The position numbers were made by a program, and so were the translations under genes. Source: an uncultured Clostridia bacterium (lineage in GTDB: Bacteria > Bacillota > Clostridia > Christensenellales > DTU072). From it: a stretch of DNA of 64,000 bases. The notes under the pieces were generated by a model. The model did not search any database, was not told the origin of the DNA, and was given only the letters and a program-made list of their open reading frames with translations. How positions within the stretch are numbered: position 1 is the first letter of the stretch; the number at the start of each line of letters is the position of its first letter. Below, piece after piece: positions 51,366-59,358 of the stretch. The stretch spans positions 62,001 to 126,000 of the forward strand of contig CAMOOO010000004.1 in assembly GCA_946621465.1 (NCBI GenBank), given 5' to 3'.

Positions 51366-51397
51366 AAAACGCACTACGATGAAAGTAGTGCGTTTTT
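51366..51397. terminator. Bidirectional rho-independent terminator
   Basis: ACGCACTAC / GTAGTGCGT stem (51370-51378 with 51385-51393) around GATGAAA, flanked by an A-run on the left and a T-run on the right. It therefore works for the plus-strand operon ending at 51333 and the minus-strand ribosomal unit ending at 51418. Confidence 0.9.
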
Positions 51398-51417
51398 TGT
51401 TTTTTACTGGGAGTAAA

Positions 51418-52101
51418 TTACATTTTGTAACTTACTTTTACGCCCGGTCCCATGGTAGAGGTCAGAACGACGCTCTTGAGATAGGTACCTTTGGATGCGG
51501 CCGGTTTGGCTTTGATGATGGCATCCATGAGGGTGGCGAGGTTGTCGGAGAGTTTCTCTGCGCCGAAGCTGGCTTTGCCAACGGGGCAGTGGATGATAGC
51601 CGTTTTGTCTACTCTGTACTCGACTTTACCTGCTTTGATATCTTTGATAGCTTTGGCGATATCCATGGTAACGGTGCCAGTCTTCGGGGTCGGCATCAAG
51701 CCTTTCGGACCGAGGACTTTACCGAGACGACCGACCTGACCCATCATGTCGGGAGTGGTGACGACTACGTCGTAATCGAACCATCCGCCCTGGATCTTTT
51801 GGACCATCTCTTCGGCTCCGACGAAGTCGGCTCCGGCTGCGGTAGCTTCATCCGCTTTTACGCCTTTGCAGATAGCGAGGACGCGGAGAGTTTTACCGGT
51901 ACCGTGGGGGAGAACGACGACGCCTCTGACCTGTTGGTCGGCATGTCTGGGGTCTACGCCCAAACGGCAGTGCAGTTCTACCGTCTCGTCGAACTTTGCT
52001 TTTGCATTGTCAACGACGATTTTGATAGCTTCTGCCGGATCGTATACTTTGCTTTGATCGTATGCTTTTACGGAATCTACGTATTTCTTACCGTGTTTCA
52101 T
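51418..52101 (-). CDS. rplA: 50S ribosomal protein L1
   Basis: 227 residues, normal length. Typical L1 blocks: [51 protein letters not shown] and [20 protein letters not shown]1 forms the L1 stalk and helps eject E-site tRNA; in many bacteria it also represses its own operon by binding the mRNA leader. GGAGG lies 5 bases before the ATG. It is the last gene here: rplJ and rplL, which usually follow, are absent, and the terminator comes straight after. Confidence 0.97.
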   Translation of the reverse strand: MKHGKKYVDSVKAYDQSKVYDPAEAIKIVVDNAKAKFDETVELHCRLGVDPRHADQQVRGVVVLPHGTGKTLRVLAICKGVKADEATAAGADFVGAEEMVQKIQGGWFDYDVVVTTPDMMGQVGRLGKVLGPKGLMPTPKTGTVTMDIAKAIKDIKAGKVEYRVDKTAIIHCPVGKASFGAEKLSDNLATLMDAIIKAKPAASKGTYLKSVVLTSTMGPGVKVSYKM

Positions 52102-52112
52102 CTCTAACCTCC

Positions 52113-52538
52113 TTAGTCAACGACAGTGACGCCCATGCTGCGGCAGGTGCCTGCGATCATGCTGACGGCTGCGTCCAGACTGGCTGCGTTGAGGTCAGCC
52201 ATTTTCGTTTTGGCGATCTCTTCCAGTTGCGCTCTGGTGATGGTAGCGACTTTGTTCTTGTTCGGAGCGGCACTTCCGCTTTCGATACCGCATGCCTTTT
52301 TGATGAGTACCGGCGCCGGGGGCGTCTTGAGAATGAACGAGAACGAACGGTCCGCGTAGATGGTGATAACAACAGGGATAATGAGTCCTGCTTGTTTTGC
52401 GGTCTTCTCATTGAATTCTTTGGTGAACATCGGTATAGCGATACCGTGGGGTCCCAAAGAAGAACCTACAGGCGGTCCGGGAGTTGCCTTGCCTGCGGGG
52501 AGTTGCAGCTTAACGACTGCGCTGATTTTCTTTGCCAT
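52113..52538 (-). CDS. rplK: 50S ribosomal protein L11
   Basis: 141 residues, normal length: [20 protein letters not shown] at the N-terminus and RSMGVTVVD at the C-terminus are diagnostic. L11 binds the GTPase-associated region of 23S rRNA. TGGAGG precedes the ATG; 11 bases separate it from rplA. Confidence 0.97.
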   Translation of the reverse strand: MAKKISAVVKLQLPAGKATPGPPVGSSLGPHGIAIPMFTKEFNEKTAKQAGLIIPVVITIYADRSFSFILKTPPAPVLIKKACGIESGSAAPNKNKVATITRAQLEEIAKTKMADLNAASLDAAVSMIAGTCRSMGVTVVD

Positions 52539-52572
52539 AGTCTGCCTCCATTATAGACTACTTGGTCCAAAC

Positions 52573-52611
52573 GAACGGAAATGAAAGTTGTAGCGTTGTA
52601 TTTTTCCGTTC
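52573..52611 (-). promoter_or_regulatory. Hairpin in the nusG-rplK spacer, candidate L1/L11 leader element
   Basis: A nine-base stem GAACGGAAA/TTTCCGTTC (52573-52581 with 52603-52611) with a 21-base loop sits in the 124-base gap upstream of rplK. A second weak CGTAT/ATACG stem lies at about 52634-52655. L1-binding leaders are known upstream of rplK-rplA in bacteria. I cannot match this hairpin to the known L1 recognition element, and no T-run makes it a terminator. Confidence 0.35.
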
Positions 52612-52662
52612 TCCCATTTTTATATATTGTCGCGTATGTGCGCGGCGATATACGTGTAAAAA

Positions 52663-53199
52663 TCAATAAATGATTTTTTCGATTTGGTTGAACTCCAGTT
52701 CGACCGGCGTTTGACGTCCGAACATCTGGACGATAACGCGTGCTTTTTGTTTGTCGGCATAAATTTCGTCGACCACGCCGAGGAAAGTTTCCAATGCGCC
52801 GCTGACGACTTTTACGTTGTCGCCGACCTTGATATCCAGTTCCTCTGCGGAGACCTTTTCCAGTCCCATACGTTTGATTTCTTCCGGGGTCAACGCCAGG
52901 GCCTTTCCTTGCGGTCCGACGAATCCGGTGACGCCGCGGGTGTTGGCGACCATGTACCAAACGTGATCGGTATAGATCATTTTGATAAAGACGTACCCGG
53001 GGAACTTTTTACGCTCCACGATCTTACGCTTGCCGTTCTTCTCGACGATGTCTTCTTCGGTGGGAATGGCGATCTCAAAGATATAGTCCTGCAGATTGTT
53101 GTTCTCGATCATTTTCTCGAGATTGTTTTTCACGACGGACTCATAAGAGGAGTAGACGTGAATGACGTACCATTTGATCTGAGATTGTTGATTGTCCAT
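52663..53199 (-). CDS. nusG: Transcription termination/antitermination protein NusG
   Basis: 178 residues from the ATG at 53199 (MDNQQSQIKWYVIHVYSSYE). An upstream in-frame Met exists, but AAGGAGGG is correctly placed only for this one. The NGN domain (~10-110: KFPGYVFIKM, YMVANTRGVTGFVGP) and KOW domain (~125-178: VGDNVKVVSGALETFLGVV) are both present. NusG binds the RNA polymerase clamp and modulates pausing and termination. Confidence 0.96.
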   Translation of the reverse strand: MDNQQSQIKWYVIHVYSSYESVVKNNLEKMIENNNLQDYIFEIAIPTEEDIVEKNGKRKIVERKKFPGYVFIKMIYTDHVWYMVANTRGVTGFVGPQGKALALTPEEIKRMGLEKVSAEELDIKVGDNVKVVSGALETFLGVVDEIYADKQKARVIVQMFGRQTPVELEFNQIEKIIY

Positions 53200-53212
53200 T
53201 CGGAATCCCTCC

Positions 53213-53560
53213 TTAGCCGGCAATGCCAATGAGTAAATTCAGTAGGGCGGTCAATCCCAAATCCATGCAGGTTAAAATAACGATGGCGATCAAAACGAAC
53301 AGAAGGACGATGCCGGTCTGGCTCAGGACGCCCTTGTTGTTTTTCGTGTCCTTCATTTTTCCCCAGGAAACCTTTTTCAGTTCGCTGGCGAGATCACGGA
53401 AAAACTTTTTGATAGAAGCGCCTGCTTTTTTGGCTCTGTCAGAGGACTTCTTTCCCTTTTTGCCTTTGGACGTATTGCCGTTGGATCCGCCTTTTGTCGG
53501 CGTGTTATCCAATTGTTCGTTATCCAATGTATTGAGTTTGACTTTAGGAGATCCTTTCAT
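53213..53560 (-). CDS. secE: Preprotein translocase subunit SecE
   Basis: 115 residues. The C-terminal ~60 residues are classic short SecE: FFRDLASELKKVSWGKMKDT followed by one membrane segment (VLLFVLIAIVILTCMDLGLT). The ~50-residue hydrophilic, Lys/Gly/Ser-rich N-terminal extension is longer than in most Firmicutes. SecE stabilises SecY in the Sec channel. GGGAGGG precedes the ATG; gaps are 15 bases after rpmG and 13 before nusG. Confidence 0.94.
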   Translation of the reverse strand: MKGSPKVKLNTLDNEQLDNTPTKGGSNGNTSKGKKGKKSSDRAKKAGASIKKFFRDLASELKKVSWGKMKDTKNNKGVLSQTGIVLLFVLIAIVILTCMDLGLTALLNLLIGIAG

Positions 53561-53575
53561 GCAACCCTCCCGTGA

Positions 53576-53725
53576 TTATTTGGCTTCTCTGTGGATGGTA
53601 TGTTTTTTGCAAAATCTGCAATATTTCTTTACTTCCAATCTGTCGGGAGTGTTTTTCTTATTCTTTTGCTTGTCATAATTGCGTTGTTTGCATTCGGTGC
53701 AAGCGAGTGTGATTTTTACGCGCAT
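53576..53725 (-). CDS. rpmG: 50S ribosomal protein L33
   Basis: A 49-residue protein: [20 protein letters not shown] at the start and [20 protein letters not shown] at the end. The two CxxC pairs make this a zinc-binding L33 paralogue. TGGAGGAAG lies just before the ATG. First gene of the rpmG-secE-nusG-rplK-rplA unit, the usual order in Firmicutes. Confidence 0.95.
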   Translation of the reverse strand: MRVKITLACTECKQRNYDKQKNKKNTPDRLEVKKYCRFCKKHTIHREAK

Positions 53726-53772
53726 TTTTTTCTTCCTCCAAAAAAATTAACACCCCTAAGGTGTGCTTGTAT

Positions 53773-53801
53773 ACTTTATCACAAGAGTCCCGTTCTGTCA
53801 A
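53773..53801 (-). promoter_or_regulatory. Sigma-A promoter for rpmG-secE-nusG-rplK-rplA
   Basis: Minus strand: TTGACA (53801-53796), 17 bases, TAAAGT (53778-53773). The leader to the rpmG ATG is about 40 bases and contains a small ACACC/GGTGT hairpin (around 53750-53764). Confidence 0.65.
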
Positions 53802-53914
53802 CGAATTTTCGGTATCTTCTTTAATTATTTTTTGGAATTTTTGTTAGTTTTTATTTTTATGTGCGCGTAAATGCGTGCGCGTAAAAGAGGAGGCTTAATT
53901 CCGTGGGAAAACAG

Positions 53915-53943
53915 TTGAAATTATTTCCTTTTTCGGTTATACT
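53915..53943 (+). promoter_or_regulatory. Sigma-A promoter for the M16/ftsK/recA unit
   Basis: TTGAAA (53915-53920), 17 bases, TATACT (53938-53943). Eleven bases follow before the M16 ATG at 53955, so the 5' leader would be only about 4-5 bases. A direct repeat (GTGCGCGTAAA at 53861-53871 and 53875-53885) lies upstream. Confidence 0.65.
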
Positions 53944-53954
53944 AAATAGTAACT

Positions 53955-55232
53955 ATGGAAAAGATAATTACACTCCCCGGCGGTCTCCGCGTTTGCTATG
54001 CGAAAAAGGATTCTTTGTCCTGCGCCTTCGGCGTTTTCGTCGATGCCGGCAGCAGAAACGAGAGCAAAAACAAAAACGGTATCGCCCATTTCATCGAACA
54101 TATGACCTTCAAAGGCACCCCCACGCGCACGGCGTTCGATATCGCCGCCGAAACGGATATGATGGGGGCGAGTTGTAACGCGTACACCTCGAAAACAATG
54201 ACCGTTTATTATATCACCGGTCTCAATAAATTCGCCGAAAAATACGTCGAACTTCTTGGCGACCTGATCTGCCAATCAACCTATACCGAGGAGAACATGG
54301 AAAGGGAGCGCGGCGTCATTTTGGAAGAGATCCATATGTACGACGACGACGGCGAGTCCCTTGCTTCCGACCTTGTCAGTAAAATCTATTACGGAGAAAA
54401 CAATTCCCTTTCCCGGCCCATTCTCGGTACGGCAAAGACGGTCGGGAAGTTGTCCCGAAAGGACATTCTCGACTTCCGCAAAAAGTGGTACCGGCCGGAA
54501 AACATCGTCCTCTCCTTCGTAGGGAACGTGGACGAAGATGTGTTTTTGAAGTACGTCGAAAAATATTTCTGTGCCCGGATGGAGAAGGTAAAAACTCCCT
54601 TTACGCCCTACGTAGGGGAGATAGAGACGCCTTTTTCCGTCTTTGCGAAAATTAAAAAACCATACGAACAGGCGTCCGTTGATATGCGCTTCCGCGCGCC
54701 GGCGATCGGGGACGGCAAATACTATGCGCCCTTTATCCTTGCCAATATGTTAGGCGGAGGGATGAGCAGTCGTCTGTTCCAAAAAATAAGAGAGGAGATG
54801 GGGCTGGTTTACGAAATCTACGCCTCCAACGTCTCCAGAAAACAAGGGGGTAACTTCGACATTTGTTTCGCTACTTCGCCCAAGAACACGAAACTGGCGA
54901 CCGAAGCCATAGCGGAGATTGTCGCGGACGTACAAAAAAGGGGCTTTTCGGCAGAAGAACTGCAAAAGACCCGTAACCAGTACGAAACGGCGATGGTGCT
55001 GTCCGACGAGAGCTCTTTCGATCAGATGCGCGCCATGGGAAAAGAGGTACTGACCAAAGGGGAATTGACCTCGACGGAGCATCAGATAGAAGAAATGCTT
55101 TCCGTTACGGCGGAAGACATTCAACAAGCGACCCGAACGGTATTCGGCGGCGAATTGTCCGTTGCTTACGTCGGGAAAGAAATCGGTTGCGACCTGTTGG
55201 AAACCTATCGCAACCACGGAATCGGGAGTTAA
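53955..55232 (+). CDS. M16-family zinc peptidase
   Basis: 425 residues, no signal peptide. The inverted zinc motif HFIEH (45-49) and the distal Glu in RGVILEEIHMYDDD (~124-125) are intact. The second M16 half is present, with GGGMSSRLFQKIREEMGLVYEIYA. This matches the processing-peptidase-like proteins of Firmicutes (YmxG/PqqL type) that cleave short peptides in the cytoplasm. The start is fixed by the family N-terminus (KIITLPGGLRVCYAKKDS). No Shine-Dalgarno sequence fits; the promoter position implies a near-leaderless message. First gene of a run of seven or more genes with gaps of 21 bases or less. Confidence 0.9.
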   Translation: MEKIITLPGGLRVCYAKKDSLSCAFGVFVDAGSRNESKNKNGIAHFIEHMTFKGTPTRTAFDIAAETDMMGASCNAYTSKTMTVYYITGLNKFAEKYVELLGDLICQSTYTEENMERERGVILEEIHMYDDDGESLASDLVSKIYYGENNSLSRPILGTAKTVGKLSRKDILDFRKKWYRPENIVLSFVGNVDEDVFLKYVEKYFCARMEKVKTPFTPYVGEIETPFSVFAKIKKPYEQASVDMRFRAPAIGDGKYYAPFILANMLGGGMSSRLFQKIREEMGLVYEIYASNVSRKQGGNFDICFATSPKNTKLATEAIAEIVADVQKRGFSAEELQKTRNQYETAMVLSDESSFDQMRAMGKEVLTKGELTSTEHQIEEMLSVTAEDIQQATRTVFGGELSVAYVGKEIGCDLLETYRNHGIGS

Positions 55233-55236
55233 TAAA

Positions 55237-58188
55237 ATGAACGGATTTTTGAAACAACATAAGAGGGAGACAATTTGTTTCGGTTTGCTCATCGCTTTGA
55301 CCATCGTTTTGAGCATTCCCGTTACCCTATTTCCTATCGTGAGGATTTTCGGCTGGGCGTCCTATTTCTATTTGGCGATCGGATATTTCTTCGCCATCTT
55401 CCACGCCGTCAAAAAGGGAGTTCGTTTACGTCCGGCAAACACCCTTTTACTCATTCTTTCGCTATTGTTTATCATCGCTACCCTTCACGTCGTTTTTTGC
55501 GATAAGTCGTCCATGGACGGCATGGCGAACTACATAAAGGGTTCTTACGCTTCGCCTACGGTAGGCGGCGTTATTTTCAGCATCATTACTTCTCCGGTCG
55601 TAGTCTATTGCAAATCGGTCTGGTCCATCGTCATTTTTATGGCGCTCGCGGCGGTGTTCACCTTTTTATTTTTCCGCCCCTTTATCTTTAACGTCGGCAG
55701 TCCCGTCAAAAAGATAGAGCCGCGCAGAGAAAAGGGCGGTAGCCCCGTCCTTTCCGAAGACGCGCCGGTGACGAAAAAACTGCGCGAGAAAAACGAACCG
55801 GAACCGCACGCTTTTAACGTCAGCGAGCCGGAGTCGTCCAAGGATAGAGCGTACAGGCTCCTTTTGGGGGGCGAATACGATTTAGGCGGTCTGTCGGACG
55901 GCGGTAGCAGTGCGTCGGAAGAAATGCCTTCCGGATATCTCAGCAGAACCTATACCTTTACGACCACCGACGAGGAAAAGAGAAAAGCCGCTCGCGCCCT
56001 TCTAAGCGAAGACGGCAGTGAAAGCACGGAAAAATTCGACCGCATGGAGAGAGAACTGGGACTGGACGAAAAACCCTCTCGCGGACTTTTCGAGGGTAGC
56101 GAAGCCGACCTCGAACTATTCTCCGGCGGCGCTCGTTTCAGCGACCCGACCTTCGGCGCGGCAGTGCGCCAGACGGAAACGCAACCGGATGCGCCCGCGC
56201 CATTGCAGTATCCTGCCGGCGCGCCTTACGCAACCGCGCCCGTGACTCCGCCGGTTCCTTCGGCAATGCCGGAACAACCCCAACCCTACGTTCCGCCCCA
56301 ACCGGCGTACGTACCTCCGCAGCAGCCCTACGTTCCGCAGCAGCCCTACGTTCCGCCGCAGCCGGCGCAACCTGCTTACGTTCCGCCGCAGCCGTCGTTT
56401 GTGCCGCCGCAACCGAGCTATCCGCAACAAACGTACGCACAGTCCAGCTATCCCGGGTACGGTGTGAGGACGTCCGCACCTATTGCCGAGCCGGAACCCC
56501 CCGTTCAACCGGTAGACCCTCCGGCGCCCGAGCGTCCGAAGCCGGACATGACCAAACCTTATATGCCCACGCCCTCTACGCGAGAATACGTTTTCCCGCC
56601 CAAGAGCTTACTGAAGCCGCACTCCAATCCCAACTTCGTTTCCTACGTGGACAATTGGGATGAACTGCAGGACGTTATTGAAAATAAATTGACCAAATAC
56701 GGTATCGAGGCACAACTGATCGACGCGCACAAAGGCCCCACCGTCACCCAGGTCATTCTGGAACTGGGGGAGAGCTGCTCGATCAATAAGCTCAACGCCG
56801 TAGGAAAGGACTTACGCAGACTCCTTAAGTCCAACAGCGACATCACCATCGTTCCGCAGATTCCAGACACCTCTTATTGCGGTATCGAGATCCCCAATAA
56901 GGTTCGCCAGACGGTCAGCTTCCAGGAAGTCATTTCCAGTAGGGAATACGCCGAGGCGAAAGGGGATATTTCCGTCGCTTTAGGTAAAGCCGTTTCCGGA
57001 GAACCTTTCCTGGTGGAAGACCTCGCCGCCATGCCGCACGCACTGATCGCCGGTCAAACGGGTAGCGGTAAATCAGTCTGTATCAACGTTATTTTAGCGA
57101 GCATACTGATGCGGTACCGCCCGGACGAAGTAAAACTGATTCTGATCGACCTTAAACAGGTGGAAATGGGTATTTACAGCGGACTTCCGCACATGCTCTT
57201 CAAAGAGCCGCTGTTTGAACTGCGCGAGATCGTCAACGCCCTCAAATGGATACGTCAGGAGACGGACAACAGGTTTAATCTGTTTAAATCCCTGCACGTC
57301 CGTAAACTCAGCGAGTATAACGAACTTCCGAACGTTCAACGCCTGCCCAGGATCGTCATCGTCATTGACGAGGCGAGCGAGCTGATGACTAAAAACGAAG
57401 TGCGTAAAACGGTGGAAAGCACCCTTTCCAGTTTGGCGCGTGTGGCCCGTGCCGCCGGCGTCCACTTGCTCTTTGCCACGCAGAACCCGGTCAAAGAGGT
57501 CATCACCAACGAAATTCAAAACAACCTCAATACCAAGATCGCCTTTGCCGTCGGCGACTATAACCACAGTATGGTCATCTTCAAGGCAAAAGGAGCCGAG
57601 AGCTTGCTCGGAAACGGCGATATGTATATAAAACGCGGACAGAAAATGCTCCGCGGCCAGTGCGCCTACATTTCCACCGAGGAGACGGAAGACATCGTCA
57701 ATTTCATTTTGGAAAACAACGAAGTCTCCTTCGACGAAGAGATGATCGGCAGGATCCTCAACGGTAGCTTCATTGAAGAAAACGAGTCCACCGACTTCGC
57801 TTCCGATAGAGAAACGAAAGAGAATACCGAACGTCGGGTAATGACGGACGACAAGAGAACGGCGGGCAATCCCTCCGGGCTGTCCGATGCCGAAGTCAAT
57901 CTCTGGAAGGCGTTAAAGATCTGTTACGACACCAAAAACGTCTCCTGTTCCTACCTGCAACGGCGCATGAACAAAGGGTATAACGCCGTGGCGAACATTT
58001 TGGAATATTGGGAAGGAGAGGGTTTTGTCAGTAAACAAGGTCCGGATAAGCGGCGTACCCTGTTGCGCCCGGCGAGCGAGTTTTATGAATTGTACCGCGA
58101 AAAATTCGGCGACGAAGATCTGGACGGTATCGATACCGGAGCAGGGGATCTCCCCGACACGGACGACGACGGGAGGGTAGAGGAGTAA
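55237..58188 (+). CDS. ftsK: DNA translocase FtsK/SpoIIIE
   Basis: 983 residues from the ATG at 55237 (MNGFLKQHKRETICFGLL), which has GGGAG upstream; an earlier in-frame ATG lies inside the M16 gene. Four membrane segments (~15-160); a linker with an acidic part, then Pro-Gln-Tyr repeats (YVPPQP units, ~345-410); alpha/beta motor (~450-860) with Walker A AGQTGSGKS (605-613) and Walker B IVIVIDEAS (Asp711/Glu712); C-terminal gamma winged helix (~900-965, SCSYLQRRMNKGYNAVANIL), which reads orientation sequences on DNA. It pumps chromosomes through the division or spore septum. One departure: LILIDLK where most FtsK proteins have IDPK. Confidence 0.95.
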   Translation: MNGFLKQHKRETICFGLLIALTIVLSIPVTLFPIVRIFGWASYFYLAIGYFFAIFHAVKKGVRLRPANTLLLILSLLFIIATLHVVFCDKSSMDGMANYIKGSYASPTVGGVIFSIITSPVVVYCKSVWSIVIFMALAAVFTFLFFRPFIFNVGSPVKKIEPRREKGGSPVLSEDAPVTKKLREKNEPEPHAFNVSEPESSKDRAYRLLLGGEYDLGGLSDGGSSASEEMPSGYLSRTYTFTTTDEEKRKAARALLSEDGSESTEKFDRMERELGLDEKPSRGLFEGSEADLELFSGGARFSDPTFGAAVRQTETQPDAPAPLQYPAGAPYATAPVTPPVPSAMPEQPQPYVPPQPAYVPPQQPYVPQQPYVPPQPAQPAYVPPQPSFVPPQPSYPQQTYAQSSYPGYGVRTSAPIAEPEPPVQPVDPPAPERPKPDMTKPYMPTPSTREYVFPPKSLLKPHSNPNFVSYVDNWDELQDVIENKLTKYGIEAQLIDAHKGPTVTQVILELGESCSINKLNAVGKDLRRLLKSNSDITIVPQIPDTSYCGIEIPNKVRQTVSFQEVISSREYAEAKGDISVALGKAVSGEPFLVEDLAAMPHALIAGQTGSGKSVCINVILASILMRYRPDEVKLILIDLKQVEMGIYSGLPHMLFKEPLFELREIVNALKWIRQETDNRFNLFKSLHVRKLSEYNELPNVQRLPRIVIVIDEASELMTKNEVRKTVESTLSSLARVARAAGVHLLFATQNPVKEVITNEIQNNLNTKIAFAVGDYNHSMVIFKAKGAESLLGNGDMYIKRGQKMLRGQCAYISTEETEDIVNFILENNEVSFDEEMIGRILNGSFIEENESTDFASDRETKENTERRVMTDDKRTAGNPSGLSDAEVNLWKALKICYDTKNVSCSYLQRRMNKGYNAVANILEYWEGEGFVSKQGPDKRRTLLRPASEFYELYREKFGDEDLDGIDTGAGDLPDTDDDGRVEE

Positions 58189-58190
58189 AT

Positions 58191-59357
58191 ATGAAGTATC
58201 GGTTTCCTACGGCGGAGCTATTATGTGACTACGCGCCCGATTCCGGCAAATTGGGACTAAAAGAAGTTATGAACGAGGAATCAAAAGGGGATATCGCTTT
58301 GGCGATCGGAAAAAAGACTTCCGGCGAAAGTTATTGCGACGACCTTGCTACCATGCCCAACCTTCTCATTGCCGAAAACGTCAACGGGGGCAGAACGGTC
58401 TGCCTGAACGTGATTTTAACGAATATCCTCTTCCGTTACAGTCCGGAAGAAGTACAGCTTATTTTGATGGACCTGGACCGCGGGATGTTCGACCCGTATA
58501 ACGGATTGCCGCATATGCTCTTTGAAAACGCCGTCGGCGACCCCGGACGGATCCTCAACGTCTTCCGCTTTCTTTGCAAAACGGTGGAAGACAGAATGGG
58601 GCTGCTTTTGTCCTCGAACGCGGCGGACATAAAGGAGTATAACGCCCTTTCCGAGAGTAAAAAACTACCCCGGTACGTCGTCGTATTCAACGACCTGTAC
58701 CGCATGATGAAAGACCCGGCAATGGGGTGGGAGTTTGAAAAACGGCTGATCTATATCACCGGCCGCGCCGCCCAAACGGGTATTCATCTCATCGTCAGTA
58801 CACAGTCTCCGACGCCGGACGTTTTGACGCAGGCGATCGTGAATTCTTTTGATACCAAATTCGGTTTTCGGGTCATGGACGACAGGAGCAGCGATTTGGT
58901 CATCTCTTCCGCGGCAATGGCGGATTTGAGAGGGAAAGGGGATTTCTACGCAATAAAGGGAGCGGAAAAGTTCCGTTGCCAATGTGCTTACGTCTCCGAC
59001 GAAGAAGTGGACGCCGTCACGGGATTTATTCGCGAAAACAACAAAGGGACTTTCAAAAAAAGGCTGATTGCATCCGTCTTAGAGAAGGAAGCAAGCGACC
59101 TAAGCCTGAATAACGAGAAAGAAGAAAAGTGCTACTGGGACATGATGAAGACCTGTTACCAAAAAGGGGAGGTCTCCTGTTCCTATCTGCAACGAAGATT
59201 TGGCAAAGGGTATAACTTTGTGTGTAACGTTATCGAGTACTGGGAAAAGCGTAAATTCATAACGCCGCCCGACGGGCAGAAGCAACGGAAGATTTGCTGC
59301 CCGGAATCTGTTTTTAACGCGCTGTATCTGACAAAGTACGGTGGGGCGGTCGATTGA
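58191..59357 (+). CDS. FtsK-like paralogue with degenerate Walker motifs (predicted pseudo-ATPase)
   Basis: 388 residues, aligning along its length with residues ~540-983 of the FtsK just upstream: LATMPNLLIA / LAAMPHALIA, GLPHMLFENA / GLPHMLFKEP, GIHLIVSTQSPTPDVLTQAI / GVHLLFATQNPVKEVITNEI, and a complete gamma winged helix VSCSYLQRRFGKGYNFVCNV. It lacks the membrane domain and linker. The P-loop is AENVNGGRT (61-69) in place of AGQTGSGKS, with the Lys replaced by Arg, and Walker B is VVVFNDLYR (Asn167/Asp168) in place of IDEAS. ATP hydrolysis is therefore unlikely. It starts 2 bases after ftsK with its own AGAGGAG. It may join the FtsK hexamer or bind DNA through the gamma domain; that role is inferred. 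Confidence 0.85.
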   Translation: MKYRFPTAELLCDYAPDSGKLGLKEVMNEESKGDIALAIGKKTSGESYCDDLATMPNLLIAENVNGGRTVCLNVILTNILFRYSPEEVQLILMDLDRGMFDPYNGLPHMLFENAVGDPGRILNVFRFLCKTVEDRMGLLLSSNAADIKEYNALSESKKLPRYVVVFNDLYRMMKDPAMGWEFEKRLIYITGRAAQTGIHLIVSTQSPTPDVLTQAIVNSFDTKFGFRVMDDRSSDLVISSAAMADLRGKGDFYAIKGAEKFRCQCAYVSDEEVDAVTGFIRENNKGTFKKRLIASVLEKEASDLSLNNEKEEKCYWDMMKTCYQKGEVSCSYLQRRFGKGYNFVCNVIEYWEKRKFITPPDGQKQRKICCPESVFNALYLTKYGGAVD

Positions 59358-59358
59358 T

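Noticed and set aside
55162..55236. Upstream ATG for FtsK inside the M16 gene
   Set aside because: It would overlap the M16 gene by 71 bases; the ATG at 55237 has GGGAG correctly spaced and gives a normal FtsK N-terminus with the first membrane segment.
56260..56460. CRISPR-like or DNA tandem repeat in ftsK
   Set aside because: The repeated bases encode YVPPQP units of a proline-rich linker in frame; unit length is irregular and there are no spacers.
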